Origin: Rhizobium favelukesii | Lineage (GTDB): Bacteria; Pseudomonadota; Alphaproteobacteria; Rhizobiales; Rhizobiaceae | Direction: 5' to 3' | Assembly: GCF_000577275.2 (NCBI RefSeq) | Contig: NZ_HG916852.1 | Coordinates: 3,377,001 to 3,441,000 of the forward strand | DNA length: 64,000 nucleotides | Part shown: in pieces, positions 8,829-18,097 of the stretch | Position numbering within the stretch: the stretch's first letter is position 1 | How the letters are laid out: the number at the start of each line of letters is the position of its first letter | Translations under genes and position numbers: made by a program | The notes under the pieces: model-generated | Seen by the model: the letters and a program-made list of their open reading frames with translations, nothing else | Database searches by the model: none | What the model was told of the DNA's origin: nothing

Positions 8829-10049
8829 ATGAAGATTGCAGTGATGGGCGGGGACGGATTCATCGGCTGGCCGACATCATTGCATCTCTCCGACACGGGA
8901 CATGACATCCATATCCTCGACAACCTCTCGCGACGCTGGATCGACACCGAACTCGGCGTCCAGTCGCTGACCCCGATGGACTCGATCCAGGAGCGCACGC
9001 GCATCTGGCACGCCGAAACCGGTCGGCGCATCCATTTCAACCTGATCGACCTCGCCAAGGACTACGAGCTCCTGAAGAAGTGGCTGGCCGAGAACCGTCC
9101 GGATGCCATCGTCCATTTCGCCGAGCAGCGTGCCGCCCCGTACTCCATGAAGAGCGACCGCCACAAGAACTACACGGTCAATAACAACGTCAACGCCACC
9201 CATAACCTCCTGAATGCGCTCGTCGAACTTCAGCTCGACGCGCATCTGATCCACCTTGGCACGATGGGTGTCTACGGCTATTCGACGGTCGGTGCCGCCA
9301 TCCCCGAGGGCTACCTGCCGGTGGGGATCGAGACGTCCAGCGGCGAGACTGTCAGCCAGGAAATCCTCTATCCCTCCAATCCCGGCTCGATCTATCATGT
9401 GACCAAGTGCCTGGATCAGCTGCTTTTCCATTTCTATGCCAAGAATGATGGCCTGCGCATCACGGACCTGCACCAGGGGATTGTCTGGGGCACGCACACC
9501 GAGCAGACGCGCCGGCACCCGCAGCTCGTCAATCGCTTCGACTATGACGGCGACTACGGCACGGTGCTGAACCGATTCCTGATCCAGGCGGCAATTGGAT
9601 ATCCGCTGACCGTTCACGGAACCGGCGGACAGACCCGCGCCTTCATCCACATCCAGGACTCCGTGCGCTGCATCGAGCTGGCGTTGAACAACCCGCCCGC
9701 CCGCGGCGCCCGCGTCGAGATCTTCAACCAGATGACGGAAACGCATCGCGTGCGCGATCTGGCTGAAATGATTGCCAAGATGAGTGGCGCCGAAATCGCC
9801 TGGCTGCCGAATCCGCGCAAGGAAGCGGCGGAGAACGAGTTGATCGTCAAGAACGAGAAATTCCGCAATCTCGGCCTCGATCCAATCACCTTGCAGGCGG
9901 GGCTTCTCAGTGAAATCGTCGACGTCGCCAAGAAGTTTGCCTATCGTGTCGACCGGTCGCGCGTTCCTGCGGTTTCCGCCTGGACGAAGGACATTGCTGC
10001 TACGATCAACCACGATCCGGAAGGCAGGAGGCTGAAGTCGGTTTCATGA
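8829..10049 (+). CDS. sqdB: UDP-sulfoquinovose synthase SqdB
   Basis: Forms UDP-sulfoquinovose from UDP-glucose and sulfite for the sulfolipid SQDG. Extended short-chain dehydrogenase fold: NAD-binding GGDGFIGW near residue 8, SqdB-specific RRWIDTELGVQSLTP and HFAEQRAAPYSM, and the active site TMGVYG with YHVTK. 406 aa as expected. The start has an AGGAG 9 bases upstream. First gene of an operon with sqdD and sqdC, joined by ATGA overlaps. I see no PHO box in front of it. Confidence 0.96.
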   Translation: MKIAVMGGDGFIGWPTSLHLSDTGHDIHILDNLSRRWIDTELGVQSLTPMDSIQERTRIWHAETGRRIHFNLIDLAKDYELLKKWLAENRPDAIVHFAEQRAAPYSMKSDRHKNYTVNNNVNATHNLLNALVELQLDAHLIHLGTMGVYGYSTVGAAIPEGYLPVGIETSSGETVSQEILYPSNPGSIYHVTKCLDQLLFHFYAKNDGLRITDLHQGIVWGTHTEQTRRHPQLVNRFDYDGDYGTVLNRFLIQAAIGYPLTVHGTGGQTRAFIHIQDSVRCIELALNNPPARGARVEIFNQMTETHRVRDLAEMIAKMSGAEIAWLPNPRKEAAENELIVKNEKFRNLGLDPITLQAGLLSEIVDVAKKFAYRVDRSRVPAVSAWTKDIAATINHDPEGRRLKSVS

Positions 10050-10876
10050 GTGAGCCCCGGTCCCTGCGGCACGCCTACGTCACGCTCGTCACCAACAACG
10101 ACTACGCCATGGGTGCCAAGGCGCTCGCGGCGTCGTTGCGCCGGACCGGCACCTTCGCCGATATCGTCGTCCTCCATACGGCAGATGCTGGCAAAGCCAG
10201 CCTCGCCCCGCTCTTGCAACTCGACTGCCGACTCGTGCCGGTCGATCATCTGCCGCTGTCGACCGCATTCAACGCGCGCCACGCGCGAGCCAACCTGCAC
10301 TCCGCCGCCCCTTTTACGAAGGGACGTAAGCCAGACTTCCATTCGCCGCTCGACAATTTCTGCAAGCTGCGCCTGTGGCAGCTGAGCGAATACACCAGTT
10401 GCGTCTTCATCGACGCCGATGCGATCGTGCTGCGAAACATCGACAAGCTCTTCCACTACCCGGAGTTTTCGGCCGCCCCGAATGTCTACGAATCTCTTGC
10501 CGACTTCCACCGGCTCAATTCGGGAGTTTTCGTCGCACAACCGTCCGAAGACACATTCCAACGCATGCTGGAGCGACTGGATCAGCCGGACGTGTTCTGG
10601 AAGCGGACGGACCAGACGTTCCTGCAGGATTTTTTCCCGGATTGGCACGGCCTGCCGGTCTATTTCAACATGCTCCAATATGTATGGTTCACCATGCCCA
10701 GGCTTTGGGACTGGCGGAGCATTTCCATCCTGCACTACCAGTACGAGAAGCCATGGGAGGCGAATCATCCGAAGGTCGAGAAACTGCGGCCGCTGATCGA
10801 CCTGTGGCACGCATTCTATGCCGGCGATGATCTGCCGGATATTTCGGCAATGGCCAACCCTGAAGAGGCGGCATGA
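10046..10876 (+). CDS. sqdD: Family 8 glycosyltransferase SqdD (sulfolipid)
   Basis: Glycogenin-like GT8 enzyme, proposed in rhizobia to transfer sulfoquinovose from the nucleotide sugar to diacylglycerol. The metal-binding DxD is seen as FIDADAIVL with DAD at residues 123-125; the N-terminus YVTLVTNNDYAMGAKALAASLR is typical of the family. 276 aa. Its ATG overlaps the sqdB stop (ATGA), and its own stop overlaps the sqdC start in the same way. Function follows from the sqdBDC context; the sequence alone only says GT8. Confidence 0.88.
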   Translation: MSEPRSLRHAYVTLVTNNDYAMGAKALAASLRRTGTFADIVVLHTADAGKASLAPLLQLDCRLVPVDHLPLSTAFNARHARANLHSAAPFTKGRKPDFHSPLDNFCKLRLWQLSEYTSCVFIDADAIVLRNIDKLFHYPEFSAAPNVYESLADFHRLNSGVFVAQPSEDTFQRMLERLDQPDVFWKRTDQTFLQDFFPDWHGLPVYFNMLQYVWFTMPRLWDWRSISILHYQYEKPWEANHPKVEKLRPLIDLWHAFYAGDDLPDISAMANPEEAA

Positions 10877-11757
10877 AGGTACTGGTATCGGGCGGAACGG
10901 GTCTCGTTGGACGCTATATCGTCGAAGAACTGCTCGCCGCCGGCTATACCGTGATCATCGGCGGTCGCCACGCGCCGCTACCGCGCTTCTTTTCTCGTCC
11001 GGTCGAATTCGCGCCGCTTTCGCTCGATCCGGCGCATGACCATATCGAAGCCTTCGACGACGCCTATTTTTTTGTGCACGCCGCCTTCCATCATTTGCCG
11101 GGACAATACCGCGGCGGTGAAGGCGACGACCCCGAGACGTTCAAACGCTTCAATTTGGACGGCACCGTCCGGCTTCTCGAGGCCGCCAAACGCGCCGGCA
11201 CACGGCGCTGTATCTTCATTTCCAGCCGTGCTGCCTATGGCCAACATGCGCCGGGAACCACCCTGACGGAGGGGATGCCCGACAAGCCGGAAACCCTCTA
11301 CGGCCAAGTCAAGCTGGATGCGGAACGCAGCCTCGCGCATCTTGCGGCGCCGGGCTTTGCAACGGCCAGTCTCCGATTGACCGGCGTCTACAGCGACCTT
11401 CGACCCAACAAATGGGACAAGCTGATCGAAGATTACCTGGCTGGCCGTCCTCTGCCTTCACGTGCCGGAACCGAGGTCCACGCAAGAGACGTCGGCAAAG
11501 CCGTCCGGCTCATGCTGGAAGCGGACGCCGCGCGCATCTCCGGCGAGACCTTCAACGTCTCAGACGTCGCTTTGGATACATGGGACATCCTGGAGCCCAT
11601 TCGCTGGGAGCGTGATTGCCTGAACAGGCTGCCGCTGCCCGCCGACAAATCGCTGCTCACACCGATGGACACGACGAAAATCCGCGCGCTCGGTTGGTCG
11701 CCAGGCGGCATGCCCTTGTTCGACGAAACGATCCATGCGCTCGCCGCGGGCATATAG
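10873..11757 (+). CDS. sqdC: NAD-dependent epimerase/dehydratase SqdC
   Basis: Extended SDR protein of 294 aa, third gene of the sqdBDC operon. The dinucleotide motif GGTGLVGRYI is near residue 7, and the catalytic pair is visible as SSRAAYG and YGQVK. The exact role in sulfolipid synthesis is not settled in the literature I know; a reductase or epimerase function on the nucleotide sugar is an inference. Coupled to sqdD by ATGA. Confidence 0.85.
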   Translation: MKVLVSGGTGLVGRYIVEELLAAGYTVIIGGRHAPLPRFFSRPVEFAPLSLDPAHDHIEAFDDAYFFVHAAFHHLPGQYRGGEGDDPETFKRFNLDGTVRLLEAAKRAGTRRCIFISSRAAYGQHAPGTTLTEGMPDKPETLYGQVKLDAERSLAHLAAPGFATASLRLTGVYSDLRPNKWDKLIEDYLAGRPLPSRAGTEVHARDVGKAVRLMLEADAARISGETFNVSDVALDTWDILEPIRWERDCLNRLPLPADKSLLTPMDTTKIRALGWSPGGMPLFDETIHALAAGI

Positions 11758-11834
11758 GTGGCAGGTGAAGGCGCACAGGTCCACGCAAGCCTGAGGTTGC
11801 AGACTACCACGGATAGTGCAATCCGGAGAATAGT

Positions 11835-12557
11835 ATGCAAGTCGGTTCCACATCAGCGCTCAACATCCTGCGCAACACCTATTCAACCGACAAGCTCAAT
11901 ACGTTGACTGACAGCGCCAGCGCGCGACTGAAGATATTACAGAATTCGGCAAAGGCGCGGGAGAGCCTGCGCGAGAACATGACGACCTCCGCCGAAGCCG
12001 CCAAGAGCCGCGCGGCGCGCAAGCTTGAGGAAGCCAAGCAGCAGTTGGAGATGCTGAGAAGCGGCGGCTACCCGCCCGAAGTGGTTGCACGGCTGGCGGC
12101 CGAACTTGCTCACAAGATCAGCGCCGCAGCTGCGGAATTCGCCTCCGCCGTCGCTACGAGCGCGACGAGCATCGCATCTGCAGCCGTTGCAACCGCCGAT
12201 GCGGGCACGGGTGCGGCTACGGTGGCCACAACCGATGCGCCCGCGTCAACCGCAACGGCATCCTCAAACGATACCAAGAGCGGTACTGCCCAGGCGGACG
12301 AGCCTGACGGCGCGACTCCGGCTCGCAACGCTTACCAGCGCATCGTCGAAGATGGAAAACGGGCGTCCTCCGGCATCTCCGCCGAGGATCGCAAGACAAT
12401 GGAAGAGTTCAAGTCCATCCTGCAGGAAGTTCGGCAGCTCATGGACAGGGCGGTGCGCGAACTGCGGGCGGGACGCGGCCAATCCGGTTCGGGTACGACC
12501 TCTCCGGTGGAGGCCAAGGTTGGCATCTCGGCCATACCGACTAGCTTCACGATTTGA
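11835..12557 (+). CDS. Unknown Ala/Thr-rich helical protein
   Basis: 240 aa, not recognised. No signal peptide or clear membrane helix. Residues 40-75 form a charged helical segment with ENMTTSAEAAKSRAARKLEEAKQ, likely coiled coil. Residues 85-150 are a low-complexity Ala/Thr/Ser run (ATSATSIASAAVATADAG). A second helical segment (180-220, AEDRKTMEEFKSILQEVRQLMDRAVRELRAGRGQ) follows. It lies 77 bases downstream of sqdC, same strand, ATG at 11835. Composition recalls small structural or secreted-flagellar-type proteins but no function is supported. Confidence 0.7.
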   Translation: MQVGSTSALNILRNTYSTDKLNTLTDSASARLKILQNSAKARESLRENMTTSAEAAKSRAARKLEEAKQQLEMLRSGGYPPEVVARLAAELAHKISAAAAEFASAVATSATSIASAAVATADAGTGAATVATTDAPASTATASSNDTKSGTAQADEPDGATPARNAYQRIVEDGKRASSGISAEDRKTMEEFKSILQEVRQLMDRAVRELRAGRGQSGSGTTSPVEAKVGISAIPTSFTI

Positions 12558-12644
12558 CGTCCTCGGTTCGGGCAGGCAGCCAAAGGTCGCATTGTCACGT
12601 TGAAATCATCGCTTGGCCCACTATGGTCTGCTGAAAACAGCGCG

Positions 12645-13241
12645 ATGGACCGCATGACCCCGAAAGAACTGAAAGCCGAAATGCGTACCGGGCGGCTCGC
12701 ACTGCGCGACGCGATCCCGGAAGATACTCGCATCGAGATGAGCCTCGCAATGGCCGAGCATGCCGGCGAGGCGGTCGCATTCGAGCCTGGGACGACCGTG
12801 TCCGGCTTTCTGCCGATCCGCTCCGAAGCGGATATCCGGCCGCTTATGGCGCGATTCCAAGCGCGCGGAGCACGGCTTTGCGTACCGGCGATACTCGACA
12901 AGCAGACGATCGTCTTTCGTCAGCTCGTACGCGGTGCCCCGTTGGTCAGCACAGGCTTCGGCACCTCGGGTCCACCTGCGGACGCCGCCGTACTCGATCC
13001 CGAGATCATGCTGGTGCCCCTCTCCGCTTTCGACCATCGCGGCCATCGCATCGGTTATGGCGCCGGCTACTATGACCGCGCCATCGAGCTTTTGCGGCAA
13101 AAAGGCCTGCATCCGAAACTGATCGGCATTGCATTCGACTGCCAGGAAGTGGCACATGTGCCCGACGAGCCGCACGACGTCAGTCTGGACGCCCTCCTGA
13201 CAGAAAGCGGGCTGCGTTTTTTTGCCTCTTGGATTGGATAG
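12645..13241 (+). CDS. 5-formyltetrahydrofolate cyclo-ligase
   Basis: Converts 5-formyl-THF to 5,10-methenyl-THF with ATP (YgfA/FAU1 family). Conserved features: SGFLPIRSEADIRPL, VPLSAFDHRGHRIGYGAGYYDRAI (the family signature) and IGIAFDCQEVAHVPDEPHD. About 198 aa. The start is uncertain: ATG 12645 or ATG 12654, neither with a strong ribosome binding site; an upstream in-frame TTG (12600) adds residues not seen in relatives. In most proteobacteria this gene follows 6S RNA; here the 6S RNA is about 28 kb away. It ends 2 bases before the next gene. Confidence 0.92.
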   Translation: MDRMTPKELKAEMRTGRLALRDAIPEDTRIEMSLAMAEHAGEAVAFEPGTTVSGFLPIRSEADIRPLMARFQARGARLCVPAILDKQTIVFRQLVRGAPLVSTGFGTSGPPADAAVLDPEIMLVPLSAFDHRGHRIGYGAGYYDRAIELLRQKGLHPKLIGIAFDCQEVAHVPDEPHDVSLDALLTESGLRFFASWIG

Positions 13242-13243
13242 CA

Positions 13244-14068
13244 ATGCGACTGCTTTTTCTGGGTGACATGGTGGGTAAGACCGGACGCACCGCCGTCTGG
13301 AACCGCCTCCCCGGCCTTATTTCCGACCTGAAGCTCGATTTCGTCGTCGTCAACGGTGAGAACGCCGCAGGCGGTTTCGGCATCACCGAGGATATCTTCC
13401 TCGAGACGATCAATGCGGGCGCGGATGTCGTCACGACAGGCAACCACGTCTGGGATCAGAAGGAAGCGGTCGCCTTTGCCGCACGTCACGACCAGTTCCT
13501 GCGGCCGGCCAACTACCCGCAGGGCACGCCGGGGCGCGGCTCAGGCCTGTTCTATGCCCGCAACGGTGCACGCGTGCTGGTCGCAAATGTCATGGGCCGC
13601 GTCTTCATGCACCCGGAGTTGGACGATCCCTTCAAATCCGCCGAGACAATCCTGGATGCCTGTCCGCTTAAAGAGCAGGCGGATGCAATCATCTTCGACT
13701 TCCACGCCGAAGCGACCAGCGAGAAGCAGTGCTTCGGCCATTTCGTCGACGGCCGCGCCAGTTTCGTCGTCGGCACGCATACGCATGTGCCGACAGCCGA
13801 TCACCAGATCCTGAACGGCGGCACCGCCTACATATCGGATGCAGGCATGTGCGGCGACTACGATTCCTCGCTCGGCATGGACAAGGAAGAACCACTGAAC
13901 CGCTTCATCTCCAAGATGCCGAAAGGCCGCATGGAGGCAGCGACCGGCCCGGCCACCATCTGCGGCGTCGGTGTCGAAATATCAGATGCGACCGGCCTCG
14001 CTGAAAAGATCGCGCCGCTGCGCCTTGGCCCCAGGCTCGCCGAAACCATTCCGGAATTTTGGCGCTAG
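13244..14068 (+). CDS. YmdB-family metallophosphoesterase (TIGR00282)
   Basis: Calcineurin-like dinuclear metal phosphodiesterase; Bacillus YmdB acts on cyclic nucleotides. Metal ligands are visible in order: FLGDMVGKTGR (residues 5-15), VNGENAAGG, TTGNHVWDQKE, DFHAEATSEK and GTHTHVPTAD. 274 aa, normal. Start ATG 13244, immediately after the cyclo-ligase stop, so translationally coupled. The rhizobial substrate is unknown. Confidence 0.92.
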   Translation: MRLLFLGDMVGKTGRTAVWNRLPGLISDLKLDFVVVNGENAAGGFGITEDIFLETINAGADVVTTGNHVWDQKEAVAFAARHDQFLRPANYPQGTPGRGSGLFYARNGARVLVANVMGRVFMHPELDDPFKSAETILDACPLKEQADAIIFDFHAEATSEKQCFGHFVDGRASFVVGTHTHVPTADHQILNGGTAYISDAGMCGDYDSSLGMDKEEPLNRFISKMPKGRMEAATGPATICGVGVEISDATGLAEKIAPLRLGPRLAETIPEFWR

Positions 14069-14189
14069 AGCCTTTCAGGCAGGCTCCCGCCATGACGCAA
14101 AAGTGAGCAGCGGCTCCGGATTTCAACTGGACCACTGCGGCGGCTTGCCGCATCCTCCCAACGACCCGTGAAAGCGCCGGAGGAGTGGC

Positions 14190-15026
14190 ATGACGCCACG
14201 TTTTCTTGTCTTCGCAATCGCCTGCCTGATGGTCCTGATCGCGGCCGAAGCGGCCGTCGCCCAAGAAGAACGAAAAAACGTCAGCCAGTGCCAGGCCATC
14301 GCCCAATCGATCCCGCAAGCGACCTTTGCCAGCGTCACAGGTCCAGCACCGATCGTTGGCGCCGGCGCTACCGGCCAATCGGTCACGCTGACCTACATCG
14401 GACATTCCACCTTCCTTATCGAAACGCCGGGCGGCGTAACCATCGCGACCGACTATAGCGGCTGGTATTCGCCGCCGCACGTGCCGATGGTCGTCACCAT
14501 GAACCGCGCCCATTCCTCGCATTATACGCTGGCGACCGACCCTGGCATTCAACACGTCCTGCACGGATGGAGCGACGTGCCGGGGGAAAGGGCGAAGGTA
14601 AACCTAGTGGTGGGCGACACCTACATCCGCAACGTCACAACGGATATCAGAGGCGGCTTCGGTGCGCCGCAGACGGACGGCAATTCAATCTTTATCTTCG
14701 AGATTGCCGGGCTCTGCATCGGCCATCTCGGCCACCTTCATTATGAGTTGACGGAAGCGCACTATGCCGAGATCGGCCGGCTTGATGTCGTCATGGTTCC
14801 CGTCGACGGCGGCCTGACGATGGGCTCGGACAGCATGAGTCGAGTCATCAAGCGCCTGCGCGCCTCTCTCATCCTGCCGATGCACCAGCCGAGGCCGCTG
14901 CAAAGTTTCCTGTCGATGTTCGGACCCGATTTCGATATCAGCTACGCACCGACGAACACGATCACCGTGTCGCTAGGGACATTGCCGAAGAAGCCATTGA
15001 TCTACGTCGCCAAAGGCATGCAGTAA
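14190..15026 (+). CDS. Exported MBL-fold protein with altered metal motif
   Basis: 278 aa with a signal peptide (FLVFAIACLMVLIAAEAAVAQ). The fold is seen from TYIGHSTFLIETPGGVTIATDYSG (residues 68-91), typical of UlaG-like metallo-beta-lactamase proteins. The usual THxHxDH is replaced by MNRAHSSHY (residues 104-112): the first His and the Asp are missing, two His remain. Later GHLGHLHYEL and LPMHQP keep other His. It may bind metal differently or act on an unusual substrate. Monocistronic; a bidirectional terminator follows. Confidence 0.8.
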   Translation: MTPRFLVFAIACLMVLIAAEAAVAQEERKNVSQCQAIAQSIPQATFASVTGPAPIVGAGATGQSVTLTYIGHSTFLIETPGGVTIATDYSGWYSPPHVPMVVTMNRAHSSHYTLATDPGIQHVLHGWSDVPGERAKVNLVVGDTYIRNVTTDIRGGFGAPQTDGNSIFIFEIAGLCIGHLGHLHYELTEAHYAEIGRLDVVMVPVDGGLTMGSDSMSRVIKRLRASLILPMHQPRPLQSFLSMFGPDFDISYAPTNTITVSLGTLPKKPLIYVAKGMQ

Positions 15027-15028
15027 AG

Positions 15029-15053
15029 GACCCGGAAGGCGCCGGGTCTATTT
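15029..15053. terminator. Bidirectional terminator between convergent genes
   Basis: GACCCGG / CCGGGTC stem with a short loop between the MBL gene (plus) and the pyridoxamine-oxidase-like gene (minus), followed by a T-rich stretch on the plus strand. Confidence 0.6.
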
Positions 15054-15058
15054 CATTC

Positions 15059-15562
15059 TCAAGCGAATTGCAGATGCTGCCGGATGCCGACATCGGGCAT
15101 CTTGTCATCATCGAGATTGGCCTTGGCAATCTCCCAACCAAATTTGAGCTTACTGCCGGTAGAGACCCAGATCTCTGCGTCGTCAACATGCATCACGAGC
15201 ATCGTCAGCTTCGGATCCTTCTTGCCATCCTCATACCAGGCGGCGACGACGGAATCCCAATACTCATTGATCTTCGACGGATCGGACCGCACCTCGATCT
15301 TGCCGGCAAGGCAAGCGTGATAGTCGTGATGCTTTCCGACGACGCAGAAATGTGCCCTGGTGCCCGGCTTGATGGCACGGGCGATTTCTGCGTCCGATTT
15401 CGAGTAGAACCAGATCGTATTGGTCTTCGGATCGGCATGTGGCGCCATTGGCTGCATATGCATGTCCGCTCCGTCCACGCCGAGCATGCCGGCATGAATG
15501 TCGTTGACCTGATCCCAGAGCTGACGTGCGGGGTGTTTCCGCGCCTCGTCGAAACTAGCCAT
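15059..15562 (-). CDS. Pyridoxamine 5'-phosphate oxidase-like FMN-binding protein
   Basis: 167 aa split-barrel protein of the general stress protein 26 type. Recognisable stretches are ADPKTNTIWFYSKSDAEIARAIKPGTRAHFCVVGKHHDYHACLAGKIEV and KINEYWDSVVAAWYEDGKKDPKLTMLVMHVDDAEIW, the latter with the conserved Trp/Tyr and acidic residues. Start at 15562 chosen for GGAAGGAAG 5-13 bases upstream. Likely flavin or heme/F420-type cofactor binding, exact activity unknown. Confidence 0.85.
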   Translation of the reverse strand: MASFDEARKHPARQLWDQVNDIHAGMLGVDGADMHMQPMAPHADPKTNTIWFYSKSDAEIARAIKPGTRAHFCVVGKHHDYHACLAGKIEVRSDPSKINEYWDSVVAAWYEDGKKDPKLTMLVMHVDDAEIWVSTGSKLKFGWEIAKANLDDDKMPDVGIRQHLQFA

Positions 15563-15735
15563 AGCACTTCCTTCCGTTTCAAGGGTCCGTATTTTGAAAC
15601 GCCAGCTTCGGGGCTTTGTTCCGTAATTCCGGACGAGCGGGTCCCCCGGAGAATGAAGCCGTTTTCCCTTGAATACGGCCCATTTCGCTCTTATAAGGCG
15701 GCCCATTCCGACAATGAGACGTGAACAGGGGTGCC

Positions 15736-16482
15736 ATGGCTGGCCATTCACAGTTTAAAAACATCATGCATCGCAAGGGCCGTCAGGATTCCGTGCGATC
15801 GAAAATGTTCTCCAAGCTTGCGCGCGAAATCACCGTTGCCGCCAAGGCTGGCTTGCCTGATCCTTCGATGAACGCCCGCCTGCGCCTGGCGATCCAGAAC
15901 GCCAAGGCCCAGTCCATGCCGAAGGACAACATCGACCGTGCCATCAAGAAGGCCGCCGGTGCCGACGGCGAGAACTACGATGAAGTCCGCTACGAGGGCT
16001 ACGGCCCGGGCGGCACGGCGATCATCGTCGAGGCGCTCACCGACAACCGCAACCGCACCGCTTCCAACGTCCGCTCGATCTTCACCAAGGCCGGCGGCGC
16101 ACTCGGCGAAACCGGCTCGGTCTCCTTCTCCTTCGACCACGTCGGCGAGATCACCTACAAGCTGTCGGCAGGCGATGCCGACAAGATGATGGAAGCAGCC
16201 ATCGAAGCTGGTGCCGACGACGTCGAGACCGATGATGACGGCCACTACATCACCTGTTCCTTCGAATCCCTCGGCGAAGTTGCCAAGGCACTGGAAGCGA
16301 CGCTCGGCGAAGCGGAAACCGTCAAGTCGGTCTGGCGCGCCCAGAACAATGTGCCGGTCGACGAAGAGAGAGCTCAATCGCTGCTGAAGCTCATCGACAG
16401 CCTCGAAGACGATGACGACGTCCAGAACGTCTACTCCAACTTCGAAGTCTCCGAAGAAGTTCTTGCCAAGCTTTCGGCCTGA
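15736..16482 (+). CDS. yebC: YebC/PmpR-family protein
   Basis: 248 aa; begins [39 protein letters not shown], the invariant YebC N-terminus. Members act as transcription regulators or help ribosomes through proline stretches. In most alphaproteobacteria yebC directly precedes ruvC; here 12 kb lies between them (ECF locus, cox operon, chemoreceptor). Start ATG 15736; an in-frame GTG at 15721 is less likely. Confidence 0.96.
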   Translation: MAGHSQFKNIMHRKGRQDSVRSKMFSKLAREITVAAKAGLPDPSMNARLRLAIQNAKAQSMPKDNIDRAIKKAAGADGENYDEVRYEGYGPGGTAIIVEALTDNRNRTASNVRSIFTKAGGALGETGSVSFSFDHVGEITYKLSAGDADKMMEAAIEAGADDVETDDDGHYITCSFESLGEVAKALEATLGEAETVKSVWRAQNNVPVDEERAQSLLKLIDSLEDDDDVQNVYSNFEVSEEVLAKLSA

Positions 16483-16511
16483 TTTCTTCAGCAATCTGCA
16501 GATTCCAAGAA

Positions 16512-16541
16512 GCCCGGCCGCCCTCTCGTGCCGGGTTTTTT
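16512..16541 (+). terminator. Intrinsic terminator after yebC
   Basis: CCCGG / CCGGG stem followed by six T, 30 bases after the yebC stop and just before the convergent anti-sigma gene. Confidence 0.7.
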
Positions 16542-16548
16542 CTTGTCC

Positions 16549-17336
16549 TCAGATGCCCGCCGCGCGGGTAAAACTGTCGCGGAAGGCGGTCAAATCGGTG
16601 GCGTTGACGTCTGACACAGCCGAAAACAGCAACCCACCGGCCGACCACTCCTCGATATTGTAGCCGTCGCGAAGTGCCGTCGTGCGAGCGGCGGGCGGGC
16701 CGGGCCAGACGAAGACGTTGATGACGTGTCCGTGCCGTCGGTAGATCAAGGCTGCGACGACGCGGCCGCCGACATAGTCGACGCGGCCGCCGACCAGCGC
16801 AAAACCCTCTGCCGCCAGATCGACCACCGGCGGTGAGAAGTCGAGCTTGCCGTTGAACCAGGGCTTGACCGTATGCTGGTCGGAGGTTTCGACGTCGGTC
16901 AGGTGGTCGGCCAGCAGCGAGCGCACGTGGCTTGCCAACAGCTGGTCCTGGATCGAAAGATCCTGACGCGGCACGTTCACGAAGAGAAAGGCGCTTGCCG
17001 CCAGCGCCGCAAGCGAGGGCACCAGGCTCCAGCGCTGAATGAAGCCAAGGAGGTGCCGTCGCGCCTGTTCGGGAGGCAGGGGCATGGCGGCCGCACTCTC
17101 GCGCCCGACCATCGCCAGTATGCGCGCCCTGAGTGCCTCGGGAGCCTGCCAGCGGACGCCGTCGCGGCCGATCGCGCCGCGCACGGCGCGCAGGCGTTGA
17201 CCTCGCCAGCGCAATCGGGGCAGGTAGCGAGGTGCGCCTCGACTTCCGCCGCGTGCGCTGAATCGAGCTCTCCGTCGATGAAGCCATGCAGCATGGCGCT
17301 CCATTCGGGGCGATGGGTCTGGTTTGCCGCGGTCAT
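16549..17336 (-). pseudogene. Anti-sigma factor gene with a frameshift
   Basis: Partner of the ECF sigma gene whose stop overlaps its ATG. The N-terminal frame (from 17336) gives a zinc-binding anti-sigma domain with HLATCPDC (H35, C39, C42) and continues sensibly to EVNA at residue 48. The remainder, LRAVRGAIGRDGVRWQAPEALRARIL, a membrane helix (WSLVPSLAALAASAFLFVNV) and a periplasmic domain to TRAAGI, lies in another frame. One base appears to be missing near 17190-17195. Without it the product would be about 262 aa. Either a real mutation, which would free the sigma factor, or a sequencing error. No slippery heptamer suggests programmed shifting. Confidence 0.75.
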
Positions 17337-18097
17337 GGCGTCGCCTCGTTGGGATCGATCAGGCGCCAGGCCTTGCCGAATTCGTCGCGTGCGCGGGCAA
17401 GACGCGACATGACGGTGCCGATCGGCGCATCGATGATGTCGGCGATCTGGCGGTAGGAGAGGTCCTCCAGCTCGCGCAGCACTAAGATTTCACGCATTGC
17501 AGCGGGAAGGCCGTGGATGACGGCGCGGACGCGCTCGGCATCGCTCTTGTGGATCATCGCCATTTCCGGCGTGTCTTCGTCGGACGCGATGTCGCGCGAA
17601 GCCGGCGGGTCGTCTTCACCCGCCGTATCGTCCGGCAGCGGCTGCTCGAAATGCGCCTTGCGGCGGTAGTCGTGCCACCAGGCGCGATAGCAGTTCCTGA
17701 CGATACTGAAGAGCCAGGCGCGTGGATCGCCGCCGCGATAACCGTCGAAATGCCGATAGGCGCGCAAAAACGCCTCCTGCACGATGTCCTGTGCGGCTTC
17801 GGCGTCGCGGCTGAGAAAACATGCGAAATTATAGGAGGCGTCGAGATACGGGACGATCGTTTCGTGGAAGCGACGGGCAGTCTCAGCCGACGCGCGGCTG
17901 CACACGGCTGGCGGCTGCTCCGGCCGCACAATGAGAAGGATGTTTCCCGACATTCCGCCCGACTTGACCGCCGTCCGGTCCCGGGCGGGGTTTCGCCCGG
18001 CACCCGTGGCAACGGCCCCAAAGAACAGGTCGCGCACGGCCAGTATCCATGGCCGGACGTCGAAGAAAACGGGCGAAAGACTGCGGATGCCTGTCAT
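17333..18097 (-). CDS. ECF-type RNA polymerase sigma factor
   Basis: Sigma70 family, extracytoplasmic function type. Region 2 reads YNFACFLSRDAEAAQDIVQEAFLRAYRHFDGYRGGDPRAWLFSIVRNCYRAWW; region 4 reads LPAAMREILVLRELEDLSYRQIADIIDAPIGTVMSRLARARDEF. The start at 18097 has an excellent GGAGAAGG ribosome binding site; an internal ATG (17953, MSGNILL) would give the usual 206 aa, so the first 48 residues may be an extension. Coupled (ATGA) to the anti-sigma gene. Divergent from the MBL-TPR pair, its likely targets. Confidence 0.92.
   Translation of the reverse strand: MTGIRSLSPVFFDVRPWILAVRDLFFGAVATGAGRNPARDRTAVKSGGMSGNILLIVRPEQPPAVCSRASAETARRFHETIVPYLDASYNFACFLSRDAEAAQDIVQEAFLRAYRHFDGYRGGDPRAWLFSIVRNCYRAWWHDYRRKAHFEQPLPDDTAGEDDPPASRDIASDEDTPEMAMIHKSDAERVRAVIHGLPAAMREILVLRELEDLSYRQIADIIDAPIGTVMSRLARARDEFGKAWRLIDPNEATP

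Noticed and set aside
17180..17210. Programmed ribosomal frameshifting in the anti-sigma gene
   Set aside because: No slippery heptamer or downstream pseudoknot is visible at the junction; mutation or sequencing error is simpler.
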